A stretch of 64,000 bases of DNA from Blattamonas nauphoetae (lineage: Eukaryota; Preaxostyla; Oxymonadida), in assembly GCA_033064195.1 (NCBI GenBank), contig JARBJD010000203.1, forward strand, positions 1-64,000. Reading direction: 5' to 3'. The position numbers were made by a program, and so were the translations under genes. Positions within the stretch are counted from its first letter, which is position 1. Each line of letters opens with the position of its first letter. Positions 30,441-41,600 of this stretch are shown here, in pieces. Below the pieces are notes generated by a model. It was not told the DNA's origin. It did not search any database and saw only the letters and a program-made list of their open reading frames with translations.

Positions 30441-30896
30441 TTTAATCCTGATCATCATCCTAAACGTCACAATTGTTCAAATTTACTCTCATTCACAAAC
30501 AAACACCATCGCAGTCTTCTCTTCAATCACACCCTCGCAGAGAAGTCGGAAAGACTCGTCATTTTTCAGTTTCAGTAGAAGTTAAATCAAACGATCAAGG
30601 AATTATTTGGAATTGGTTCACCTTCTCTTCTCCTCTACTCAATTCTGAATCGGACTCTCTTGGAAACATCTCCCCTAAAATCTGGAAATTGTGAATTATG
30701 GAGTGATGATCGCTTCAGATCTGGATGAAGAGTGGCTGGCCGAGACAAAATAGGAGAGTGGAGATAGTTGGTGGACTTCTTCAGATGGTAGTCGATTTAT
30801 CGTAACGTCACGAGCCAACATGGATTGTGAATCCTTTTTCATTACACTTTCCATCTTATCGAACAAAAACAACAATTTGTGAAATGACTCATTGTT

Positions 30897-31536
30897 CTGT
30901 GAGTGATCATCAATGTGACGTGATGATCACTCCCTTGACTTTTTCCATTCAACTTTTCCTAGATTTTTCAGTTTTTCTTTTCATTTGTACAACTTACAAG
31001 AGTCAATGCTGCTTCACAAAGTTTTGTTTTTGTTGTTGCTTCATGTATTTCGTTGTCTTTCCTTTCCATCTGCTTTAGAGACGTGAAAGTTAGTAGATCG
31101 TAAGGCTGGGTGAGATGCGACGAAGCATAGGGGAATGTGAAGAGTATTATTTTGCTGATTGAAAGGTACGTCTTGATCTCTTTGAATTGGCTCACTGCTA
31201 CTGACGTTGGGAACAGCATCAATATTACCCTTTCTGACCTCGATTTGGACCATCGGATCGAGTTTGTCTGCTTTTACTACGATCAAGGGTTTTACAGGTT
31301 TCACTTTCAACGGAATGCAGGCGAGCATGCCCGTGACCTTTTTGCCCGAATTGTCTTTGAATCTTGGGTTTGCGAGTTCTTTTTTGTTCTGTTGCCTGCG
31401 AAGATGCCATTGGAATTGGCGAGTAGACCGGAACTTTTCCTAGTTTTTTCAAGAAAAGAGCAAGAAAAAGAGTAAAAATGAAGGGCCGGAAAAGTGAAGT
31501 GGGTGATCAAGTTGACTGCAGACTGATCACCAACGG
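30897..31536 (-). mobile_element. Shortened copy of the pogo-like element
   Basis: 640-bp copy of the 35744-37380 element in the opposite orientation. Both terminal palindromic ends are recognisable: CTGTGAGTGATCATC at 30897 and TGATCACCAACGG ending at 31536. Internally it keeps transposase pieces such as MLACIPLK and PLIVVKADKLDP (31041-31328) and the LTQP-type block near 31100, while much of the coding region is missing and frames are broken. Flanking ATT follows the right end, as in the whole copy, but the left flank reads GTT. Confidence 0.8.
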
Positions 31537-32469
31537 ATTCTCCAAAACTCCTTGCACCATTGATCCATTCCTTGCAATCGAAAAAGGAGGTACTGTTTTT
31601 CCAACATTGACGATTTCGTTTGTTTTGATTCGACATTTGTGTCAATGTGTTCGTGGAGTTTGATTCACATTCCCTCGTCTAGCTTTCTCCCTCCCTCCAC
31701 ATATATCACATTACACCTCTCTTCGTACATCCCCGTCAACACACTCTAGTCATCACCACTCTCTTCTCTCCCGACTCCTCAGTCTTCCGTGACTCAGTTC
31801 TCTTCCCTTCTCCGCTCAACGCAGCTCCTCTCCCTCTTCTCGACCCATTATCGCCACCCCCTCGTGCCGCAGATGTCTCGATACTCCGCTGACGATTTCT
31901 CTGGATTAAGCTCACTTCTTATCATTTTGGAGACGTCATTAGATAAAATTATGGGTTTAATCAACTTCACTTGTGATCTCGTGAAAAGATTAAAAAGGGG
32001 ATGTTGATTCTGTCCAAAACTAGTACAAATTAGGACATTTCCAAACGAACAAAATAGTGAACACTGAAAAGCCCGAAATGGGGCGCATCACACCCGTAAA
32101 GACACTCATCAAACAATCCAAAACAAAGTGGAGACTGTTACGAGAATAATGTATCAACTAGTCGTCACAGTGCACTCTTTTCGAAACGAACGAGATCTGC
32201 CCATAATGGATGGTTTCGGTTCAAAAAAGGAACAAATGTTTCAAAAATGTATCCTAATGAGATGAAGAAAAAGTGTTAATTATGGTTCGAGGTTGATTGT
32301 CTTGATGAAGACACGAGGTGAACATGAACTCCAACATCCACAGACAAGCTAAAGACAGGACCTCAGTGACACAGACGGTCAATTCAGACTGCTCCCGAGC
32401 AAAGGAGACAAGCCAGCCGATCAAGACATCGGCGGGGCAGAAGGGGCGATGCCAAGTCCCATCGAGGGG
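31537..32469. other. Region without a supported gene
   Basis: Contains a pyrimidine-rich segment (31660-31870, CTCTCTCC/TCTCCC words) and AT-rich remainder. Only short frames with no recognisable product; no RNA gene seen. Confidence 0.45.
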
Positions 32470-32851
32470 ACACTTCGTTATCTTCGTGCTAATCGGATGA
32501 CCGAGGCTTGAGGGAGTCCTGTTTCAGTGAGCAGTCCAGCGAATTTGTGCTTTCGAGGGTGTGATTTGGTGATAAGATTCACGTATTTGACGCAATCATG
32601 AACGAGAGCTTTCGTGGAAGGATGCATGTCGGAGTTGAAGACATCTTTGAGGCACAATTGGAGAGTGCAGTCATTGAGGGATCTCCGTCAGTTGTGACAC
32701 AACAAACTTGGATGGGGGAATCAAAAGCAAGTTGTGTTCGGATATTTCTCAACACATTCCACATTCTCGAGAAGAATATGGTCTCAAACCTGCTCGTCCG
32801 TTTCACCTCAACAGTCTCCGCAATCATATCCACAGTGCGACACACCTTCAA
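32470..32851 (-). pseudogene. hAT-like transposase fragment 1
   Basis: On the - strand, VCCVTTDGDPSMTALS (around 32690) matches the TTDGAPSMTG block of hAT transposases of the ZBED5/GTF2IRD2 type, preceded by an RF.TIFFSRMW-like segment. In another frame the following block HPSTKALVHDCVKYVNLITK and KFAGLLTE (about 32480-32610) matches the EVVKVVNFIKS...LF..LCEE region. Frames are shifted and stops interrupt, so this is a remnant. Confidence 0.55.
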
Positions 32852-33404
32852 GCCATTCGATCTTCCCAGGCGCTTTCGGCAGAATTAGCTTAAGTAACTT
32901 CACAACCTAATCAATGGAGTCCATGTGAGTGATCCTTTTGAAAAATTGTCTTTGTTTCTTTTGTTCATCTTCATCTTCGCTTAAGGCAGTATCGACATGT
33001 CCAGATGGTTGGAGTTTGTGAATTGACAAGTCGCTTGTCTGCAAGATGAACTTGTTTTTCACGTTCCTTTCGCTTTTGTCTTTAGACAAGGCTCCTTCGT
33101 ACTCTCCCTCGTCTCTCCTCTTCCGATAGGACTTCTGAATCATCTGGGAGCTCGATAGTCTCAGTTGGCCCAAGCTCGTCATCTTCGAGAACAATGGGAA
33201 TAAATGAGTATTCATTGTCTTGGCGAAAGTGAACGATTCTGAAGAATTGTTGAGATAGTTTGCGTAAGGAGAGGAAATACATGAGTGATGTTGCATGTCC
33301 TTGTTCCGAGTTGATTTTTTGAGGACAAAGAGCGATTGACAGTTTTTGAGGAGTTCGGGTAGTTCCGAGAAGAATTGTTCCTCCTCAGTGGAGATCGTGT
33401 CAAA

Positions 33405-34033
33405 TTAAGGATAATTTCGAACGAACCACGAAACTTGATAGGTTTCATCCAGCCATCTGGTCGAAGAAAATGAAGGAGAGCAATGTCTGAGTGATTCAAG
33501 AAGGATTGAGATGTGAGGAGTACGCTTTTTGGCGTTGTTCCAAGCTAAATCCAGAAGATGGTTGTGGCATCTCCCCACAATTGGACGATATGATGTGGGA
33601 GGGTGAGGTTGAATGAGCGGGTTGAGAATGTCTTTTTCAGTGTTTTTCTGCTGAATGATGTTCAAGCCGTTTGGTAGCGGAACAGCGTTGTCAGCAACGA
33701 ATGCAATGGGGCGAATTCATGAATTCTTCGCGAGATTCTGTCTCGAGTTAGAAAAGTTTGAAGACCAACATTCATAACCAATCTCCTCTCATGATTTAGA
33801 CATGAATCCACATTTCTCTCGAATTGATGAATGACATGATTGAACAATAACGTCGTGATCAATGATCGAGCTGTGTCAATGGGTGGTCTGTTAAAGTTTT
33901 GGTTTATGTTAATCGAACTGGTGAATGATTTCTCAAATTCTGATCCATCTTCCATGAAGAGGATCAAGCTGCGAACAGAGGATAAAGAGTCGATTCTTTT
34001 GGAAACTGTGTTTTGACAAATGGAATCTGACAT
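33405..34033 (-). pseudogene. hAT-like transposase fragment 2
   Basis: Two - strand frames. 33662-34033 reads MSDSICQNTVSKRIDSLSSV and continues as a charged helical region. 33405-33665 has VGRCHNHLLDLAWNNAKKRT, matching the CxxHxLNLA block that follows the catalytic TDG block in hAT transposases, then HISILLESLRHCSPSF. The intervening and following parts are degraded. A separate helical frame at 32907-33296 may be part of the same remnant. Confidence 0.45.
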
Positions 34034-34811
34034 TCACAACCTCAGTTTCAAATCGGTAATATTTAGTTACGTCCACATGTTGAAATTTGTATTAGTCTTC
34101 ACCAGGAATCCCTGAAAAGTGAAATCCTTTCAAAATCATCCGAAACCAGTTTACATTTGATTCTTGCTTCAATTCGGAGGAGGGTGTTGGATCTAAATGT
34201 CCGTGTTCGGATCATTGATGATTAAACGAACAATGAATCTATCATGTCTTTCTGAAGGGCATCGTGGTCGTTCGGAACGCGACTGTCCGGAAGCTTTTGT
34301 CCGTGGCTGACCGGCACTGACCGGTCAGTTTTCACCGAAAAGTAGTGACGGTTTACCCTGAGCATTTGCGCAGGAATGACATTTTTCTGCACACACACTG
34401 TGAAGGATCGATAAAAACCATAATCGTGTCTAATTAAAATTCTATCGGTATTACACAAACTAATCGTCAATGTTCAATCAGATTTTTGCATGAAATAGAC
34501 TGAGTCTCTCATTTTTTGTGAAGTTCAATTGATCAACCCACTGATCATGATGAGATTTAGAGCAAAAAAACAAGAACCAAGATAAAAGAGAGATGAGAAA
34601 ACACCCTTGCTTTTGAGTAATCTCTTCAGAAGTCATTGTGTTGGATGATGTGTTTGTGGTGGTTTGTGCATGTTGTTCGATCTTGTGCTCTTTGGGCCCA
34701 CCATTTCTGAAATTCAGCACATATTCCGGTGGATGATCCAATCTCCAACCAGTGTTTCTAATCCAGCATGAGTGAAGAATTTAGAAAAATTTGACAGACA
34801 ATCGGGAATAC

Positions 34812-35740
34812 TCAGTCGGCGAGATAATTCAACGTCAAGTTGAGATGTGCGAATGGGGATTTGAGATCAACGGATCGGAGCGCATTCTGGGCAGTCTCTT
34901 TCATATGTAGCATTTGAGGAAATGATAACGAGTGATATTGGAGTTGAGTAGTGAGAATGGATAGTGGTTGAAGAAGGTTCAGCAGAACAGAAAGCCGGTT
35001 GGAGTTGGTCAGGTCTTTGAAGGCTGAATGAATTGTCACTTTAGAAGAGTATTTCTACATTTTCAAGACAACATCGATGGGTTCCAAGTTTTCGAATAGA
35101 GCTTTGCAACAACGATAATGGCTTTGCCACCTAGTTTTGTTTGGAATTGGAATTTTTTTGGGTTTCATCACTTTTTCAACTTGAACATTGTGCAGATTGA
35201 TGTGCTGTTCCTCCGATTTTCTAAACCAGACATATATCTGTTATACACACTTCCAAATTTGCAGAAACGAGTGAGTTGTAGCTTTCAGAGCGTGTTTTAG
35301 AGCAAGTTGTCCTTGATGCGCCCCACAATGGAACGGGATGATGCGAGGGCGCTCTTGTGTAAGTTTCGTGACGAGGCCGTTTCGAACTCCAATTAAACTG
35401 CTGTCACCGTCTGTACATATGCTGACACAATTCTCAAAAGACAATCACATTTCAGAAATCACTTCCTCTAGCAGTTTTTTCAGATTTTCAGCTGTTCCAC
35501 CTCCAAGAATGTCTTTCAGTCCGGCATGAATGATTCGTTGAAGAATTGATCCAGGTCTTTAACGAGTGATTCAAAGTGGTACGTCGAGCAGATTCTGGTT
35601 GATCGAGGTGTCGGGACCATTCTTTTGTCTATATGCTTTACGATTTTCTTAAAATCCGTGTTAGAGGAGTTGTTTCGAACAACGAACAGAGCATCACAAA
35701 ATCTTTGGGCCACAAAAGTGATATCTTCTTGAGTTGTGGA
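34812..35740 (-). pseudogene. hAT-like transposase fragment 3, 3' side of a nested insertion
   Basis: Reads on the - strand from NSTTQEDITFVAQRFCDALF (35740 downwards) through VSICTDGDSSLIGVRNGLVT and IIPFHCGAHQGQLALKHALK (35241-35444) to LNLLQPLSILTTQLQ (34812-35039). TDGDSS...G and HCGAHQ..LALKH are the hAT catalytic-domain blocks. Stops and frame changes between pieces show decay. Its 5' part is at 37384-37600, the two being separated by the pogo-like element 35744-37380. Confidence 0.6.
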
Positions 35741-35743
35741 ATT

Positions 35744-37380
35744 CCGTTGGTGATCAGCCTGCAGTCAAATTGATCACCCACTTCACTTTTCCGGCACTTC
35801 ATTTTAACTCTTTTTATCACAATTTTATGGAAAATAAAGCTCAAGAAACATATTGGGAACACAATCGCAAAGACATACTCGCTAGGTGCAAAGAAAAACT
35901 TGGAAAAGTCCTGGGTGGGCGAGCATACAACCATCTTGCCAGAAAACAACCGTCGACACGTTCAGACTGCTTGTTAAAGGCGTTTGATCACTGGCCGCAG
36001 TACTATCTCGGAAAGTCGTTCTGCACGGACATCGCTTGGATTTTCCGGTCTACCCGCCAATTCCTATGGCATCTTCGCAGGCAACGGAACAAAAGAAAAC
36101 TTGGCTTGATGACAACTGATCGAAAATTAACCGATGATCAAGAAAAAGAACTCGCAAACGAAATAGTTTCCCTCGCAAACTGTCACAAACCAGTTGGAAG
36201 GGCAGGAATAATCCGATTGGTGAAGACAAAATTTCGTATCGTTGTGACCCAAGGATGGGTCTACAGGTTCTTAAACCGACACAAAACGACATTGAAGCGG
36301 ACAATTGCGAAGCCAATGGAAGGATCGAGATCTAGACTCCAAAAAAAGATGATTCGGCAATATAAGGCAAACCTTCAGCAATCCGTCGTCGGTGTTCACC
36401 CACGTCTACTTTTTAATTGTGACGAAAGCCTCCTCCGGAAGACCCCTTCGATCGGAACTAAAAAGGTGGTTGTGAAGAAAGAGGCAGCAAACCCAAGATT
36501 CAAAGACAGTTCGAGTAAAAAGGTCACGGGCATGCTCGCCTGCATTCCGTTCAAAGGGAAACCTGTAAAACCCTTGATCGTAATAAAAGCAGACAAACTC
36601 GATCCCAAAGTGCAAATCGAAGTCAGAAAAGGCAATATTGATGCTGTCACCAACGTCAGTAGCAGTGGGCTCATTCAAAGAGATCAATACAATGATTGGA
36701 TAACCGAACAATTCGTTCCTCATGTTCAAAATGTCCGACTCCAACAAGGCTTGCTCGAAAACACAGCCGTTCTACTCGCCGATAATCTGGAAATACACAA
36801 AACGAACGAGATAAAGACGTACCTTGCAATCAACAATATAATGCTCTTCACATTCCCCCCTGCTTCGTCGCATCTCACCCAGCCGTGCGATCAACTGACT
36901 TTCACGGCGCTAAAGCAGATGGAACGGAAAGACAGCGAAATTCATGAAGCAACAACGCAAACTCACAGATTCAGCGAAGCAGCATTGACTTTAGCATGTT
37001 GTACTGATGAAAAGAAAAACAGATTGGCGTTCAAGGACGCAGGATTCACAATTATCGAAAAAAGAGGCAAGCAAACCGTCGGATTAAACGAAGCGAAGTT
37101 TGATGACATGGAAGCCCACTGCATTCCTGACGAAGAGGAAACCAAGAGGAAGAAAACGGAATCTGATCACAGTCCCACATTCGGTTTCGTTAATCGCGCG
37201 CAATTTCCGGCCCGTTGGACTCCAAAGTTCAGGCAGTGAATAATCGCTCTTTTTCTGGGTCCTTTCTCATTACACAAAAATTCTTGAATTTTGATTTAAT
37301 TTTCGGGGAAATATTGTGTAAAAGTGGACTGAAAAAAGTCAAGGGAGTGATCATCACGTCGTATTGATGATCACTCACGG
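35744..37380 (+). mobile_element. Whole pogo-like DNA transposon with 13-bp ends and ATT duplication
   Basis: 1637 bp. Ends are CCGTTGGTGATCA (35744-35756) and, in reverse, CCGTGAGTGATCA (37368-37380), 11 of 13 identical. ATT flanks both sides (35741-35743, 37381-37383), a probable 3-bp target duplication. Each end also forms a hairpin: 8-bp stem GGTGATCA/TGATCACC at 35749-35756 with 35771-35778, and 11-bp stem GAGTGATCATC/GATGATCACTC at 37345-37355 with 37366-37376. It encodes one uninterrupted transposase. A shortened copy lies at 30897-31536. Confidence 0.85.
35827..37239 (+). CDS. Pogo-like DDE transposase, uninterrupted (470 residues)
   Basis: Start taken at the ATG at 35827 (MENKAQETYWEHNRKD); the frame is open further upstream but into the terminal hairpin. 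A helix-turn-helix DNA-binding region spans about residues 90-165 (LTDDQEKELANEIVSLANCH and a TQGWVYRFLNRH helix, CENP-B/pogo style). Catalytic acids: FNCDES near residue 198, LLADNLEIHKT near 318 and SHLTQPCDQLTF near 355. A Lys-rich C-terminus follows. The absence of any stop or frameshift in 470 codons, together with intact ends, suggests a recent and possibly still active element. Confidence 0.85.
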   Translation: MENKAQETYWEHNRKDILARCKEKLGKVLGGRAYNHLARKQPSTRSDCLLKAFDHWPQYYLGKSFCTDIAWIFRSTRQFLWHLRRQRNKRKLGLMTTDRKLTDDQEKELANEIVSLANCHKPVGRAGIIRLVKTKFRIVVTQGWVYRFLNRHKTTLKRTIAKPMEGSRSRLQKKMIRQYKANLQQSVVGVHPRLLFNCDESLLRKTPSIGTKKVVVKKEAANPRFKDSSSKKVTGMLACIPFKGKPVKPLIVIKADKLDPKVQIEVRKGNIDAVTNVSSSGLIQRDQYNDWITEQFVPHVQNVRLQQGLLENTAVLLADNLEIHKTNEIKTYLAINNIMLFTFPPASSHLTQPCDQLTFTALKQMERKDSEIHEATTQTHRFSEAALTLACCTDEKKNRLAFKDAGFTIIEKRGKQTVGLNEAKFDDMEAHCIPDEEETKRKKTESDHSPTFGFVNRAQFPARWTPKFRQ

Positions 37381-37383
37381 ATT

Positions 37384-37600
37384 GTCAATCATTACTTCAG
37401 TTTCGCTTGCTATTCTTTTCGCTTTCTCTGCCACAGGGTCGATGTGTCGTTGAGAAGAGAGATTCTCATAAGAAAGTCGTCCCGGCTTCGGTCGATCATG
37501 AACTTCGGCACAGACAAGACAGAGAACTCCCTCAGGCGAAAAGTCAAAATCATTCATCAGACTTTCATCCTCAGTTCCAATTGCATTGAGTTTCCATCTT
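37384..37600 (-). pseudogene. hAT-like zinc-finger fragment, 5' side of a nested insertion
   Basis: On the - strand, DFSPEGVLCLVCAEVHDRPK followed by LSSQRHIDPVAEKAKRI has the C..C...H spacing of a BED/C2H2-like finger, the usual N-terminal domain of hAT transposases. The frame runs to ...ETEVMIDN and then enters the end of the pogo-like element at 37380, resuming as NSTTQEDITF on its other side at 35740. This is the best evidence that the pogo-like element jumped into a hAT-like copy. Confidence 0.55.
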
Positions 37601-38610
37601 GAATATAAACGTGATGAATGTATTTGTTGAGGAGATGATGTTGATTTGTCTCGTTTAACAGGTCTGAAGGTCGTTGTTGTTGCGATGTGAATAAATTGAA
37701 GAATCGATTCATCGTTCGGGAAGAGCGAAAATTACCCCATATTCAGATTTTGATCAAAATTTCTTTCTCTTTGAGCACATTTATCGAAATCAACGAAACC
37801 AAAAATGAATTATTTCACACAGAATCTTGGTTTTCGTGCATATCCCGACTTTGAACCAAGACACCAAGAGAGGAAACCAAGAGAGCAAGACACCATACCA
37901 AGAGACCAAGAGAAACCATCCTGAAAATTGGCAAATTAAAAACTCTGGTCACGATCCCATAACTTAATCTCTCCCGCGGCAAATCGATACTTTAAGGACG
38001 TGAAAATTGTGGGTTATTATACTAATTTTCACGTCATTTATCATTTTTCTAGTATATTGCAAAAGAATAGTGAGTCGAAAGTTAAGTCTAGAAAAGTCAA
38101 CTCTTTCTTTTTTTTATGGGTCAGATCAATTCTCGAGATCCTAGGAAAGACTTCAAAGAAGATGTATTCCAAACATTTCTAGTAGTCATAACGATCTGTC
38201 ATAGATTCCTAGCTAATTTCCTCAAAAGATCTATAATGAGCTCAAACAAGCTGTTCGAATGAGGAGATCCGCCCTTTTTGACTCATTTTTCTCATCTTTT
38301 GATCCCCTCATTCACTCAACTCTGATCTTATTCTAGTTAAACTAAATCATAATTCACAAGAATTTTGATATTATTGTCAATGAATAGAGGATTTGGTCAC
38401 GTCCTCCAAGTATCTGTTTGCCTCTCCCGCGCTTGCACTTTTCTAAAAGAAGAAACTTCATCGATTTGAATGGATTCTTCATTGTGTGCAACGTGATCAC
38501 GATGGCCTCAGATTCCAGTGTCATGATTGTTCCCCATCTTTCATTCCCTGTTTCAGGATCACGGCCTTCAAATCATCCAAAATGTTGTTGGAGGACCTGG
38601 ACATTTGACA
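37601..38610. other. Upstream region of the giant receptor gene, with a short repeat
   Basis: No convincing gene. A degenerate repeat of about 10 bp (CCAAGAGACC, CAAGACACCA) occupies 37856-37922. The last 300 bases before 38611 presumably hold the promoter of the giant gene, but no clear motif was recognised. Confidence 0.5.
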
Positions 38611-41600
38611 ATGTTACTACCTTGCAATTTCTTTCTTTTATCAACCATTTGCGGGTTGTCTACCCTTGCCTGCCCAGACCTTTCTGATTTTTTCATTAAG
38701 TCAAGATCAAACACCCATGAACCAGCCACAAATCACGAATCAATCAAACTGAGTCTGGAAAACTATCGCTCAAATACGGTCTTTCTGGAGTCACGACGCA
38801 TCAAAGTTTTTGGAACAGAAGACAAATTGGCGCGAATTTTCGAAGGAAACGAAGTTAAAGGAAGTCTTTTCCGACTTGAGAATTCGACGTGTTCATTCTC
38901 GTTCTTCTCATTCGAGCCTCTGACGAGCCATGTGATTCGGACATCACACCACTCTTCGTGTGAAGTTATTAACAGTAAGATCACAGTTTGTGAGACAACA
39001 TCGCCGTTTGAATGTTTGGACTCGAGTCTTTTTGTTGTGCACACTGAATTTGTTTTCAACGCCAAATCAAATGTGGCACCGTCGCTCACAACCACGGATG
39101 CCTTCTCGTCGAAAGTGTCGTTCTCCCACTGCGAGATTGGGAATGTGGTGGTTGGAAGCGAATCAAGTCTTGTGGCATCGACGCTTGTCCAACACACACT
39201 GATGGACTCGTGCGTGCTGCAGAACGTCACACACATCAACCGCTACCGCCGAAGTGAAGGAGTGAAGGAACCGTTCAACGTGTCGCTGACGAACTCTCGC
39301 TGGATTGACTGCTCGAATGGATTCTATGGGAGCATTGTGCGGGACGTGGAAGACCAGACGACCTTCCGAGCCGTGAACAACACGTTCCTCCGTGGGGTCA
39401 CAAATGGGGAGACCACAGGAGCTGCTTTTACCAAAACAACTGTTGTCGTGTCAACCGACCATTCTTATGTTTCCTGCACTTTTACGTCTTGTGTAGCATT
39501 CAACACATCAGGTGGAGCCATCAGATGCCGAGACGGTGTGAATTTAAATGTGACAAAGTGCACCTTCCGCCTCAACAAATGTGAAGCCACCGAACACGAC
39601 ACTTCCCGGAAGTTAGCCGTCGGGGGAGCCGTCCATTTCAACGGTGATTCGACAGGACGCCTCCAAATCACCACGTCCCTCTTTGAACACAACTTAGCCA
39701 ACCTTGGCGCTGCAGTCTCTTCACAGTCCGCTGGGGCGTTCCTCTTCCAACTATCCAACATTACAAATGGAACATGTATTAGATATGACAATAATGGATA
39801 CTCTTTCGGTGGTGGATTGATGGTGGAGTACCTTCCAGCGGGTGCCATCGTCACAAATCTCCGCTTCGATGCATGTAACACACAAGGTTCTGGAGGATCG
39901 ATTGATTGCTCGAATATGACTGGAAGCATCACATTCTCAAACATTTTCGTCGCAAATAGCAAAGCACCGAGAGGAAACGTCATTTTCTCCAACGCTCTCA
40001 ACATATCGTCTTCCTTCAAGTTTTTCAGCTGTACCTTCTTCAACAACACCTCAACACAGAAAGATAGTAAAGGGAAAAGTCATGCGAACGACGTGAGGCT
40101 CAATAAAGAAGAACCATGGACCACTTTGCTCAAATCTCAATCTTCGTTTGTGAACTGCTTCAGCACGTCAAACAGTCCCAAAATTGCATTTATGAATGAA
40201 CCAATTGAGTATACATTTGGTTATGTTAGTTCAACAAACACAACCGAACTTGGTATCCATCTTCCAGCACCAGCCGTTATCGTCAACGAACAAGAAGGAA
40301 AAGACGTCAATGGTTGTGGAACAGATTACAGCAACAAGTGTGGAACAATTGCATTCACAGGAACGAATCGTGTTGCACTGACAGGTGGAAAGGTGCTGAT
40401 CGAGGCCGGACACTACGAGGAAACAGGTTCCTTCGATTTGGGATCGAAACCAGTGACATTCACGTCATTCGGAGACATCAGTCCGATCATCAACTATTCG
40501 GGAGAATCAACGGCGTTCATCACAAAAGGGATAGGGACAGTCCGATTCGTGTATCTTTCGTTTGTGCCCTCGAAGTCGTCGCATGTCATCCTTCAAAACG
40601 CAAATGGAGGACTGGAGATTGCCGACTGCTCATTCGTCGCTTCAGATGATGCGAGTGTGGAGATGCAGAAGTCTGCAGTGAAGGCGACAGATGGAAAAGT
40701 GTCCCTGAATGGAGTCTCGTTTGTTGGACTTCGATTGAATGGAGGCAGCTGTGTGGAATGTGTTGGATCAACAACAGAAGTGACCATCTCGCAAAGCGAG
40801 TTTGTTTCAATTGAAGGAAAAGCCCGATCGATGATTATTTTCAGCCGAACAAGCGCAGGATCAGGTTCAGTGACGATGGATGGGACTCGAGTGGTTGTTA
40901 AGAACGAACACAAAGTTGGAGGGATCCAGATCTCGAATGTGAAGACAGTGTCGATGACAGGAATGCAGTTTGCGAATGTGAACTCGGATGAACAGGAAGC
41001 AGCGATTGACATTGCGAGCTGCACAAGTTTGACACTTTCGTCGCTTCTGTTTGAACGATGCATCGGAAAGAGTGCGTCAGACATCTTCGTCACCAACTCG
41101 CCATCGGTCTCTCTGTCGTCACCTCTGTCTCAGTCGTTCAGTGCTTCTCGCTCACCGACATCGTCGATCAATGGAGTTGCCTCAGACAATTGGCTGACTC
41201 GCACACCTCTGGCTGTGGATGGAACATCTGGATCGGATGAAGAGTTCTGCTGGAAGAATGTTGGCTGCCCTTCGATCACCTCACTTCTGTCGCATGTTGA
41301 CCACAGTGTGAAATGGAACACGACGCTGAAAGAAGAGACAGTTGGAGATTCGGCGATCTCGATTTGGAACAATCTGCAGCTGACGATGACAGGGACGACA
41401 CAAGCTGGCTCGATTCTTTCTCACACTGGATTAGTCTCCTCTCCACTCCTCTCTGTCGCTTCTGGATCTCTGTCGGTATCCCAACTGACACTGTTGACAA
41501 ACAAAGCAGGCACAACCCGCACATCGTCGTTCTTTGTGATGACAGGTGGTTCACTCAGCTTCACCTCTGTTACCTTCCCCTCGCTCTCCTTCTCGAACTC

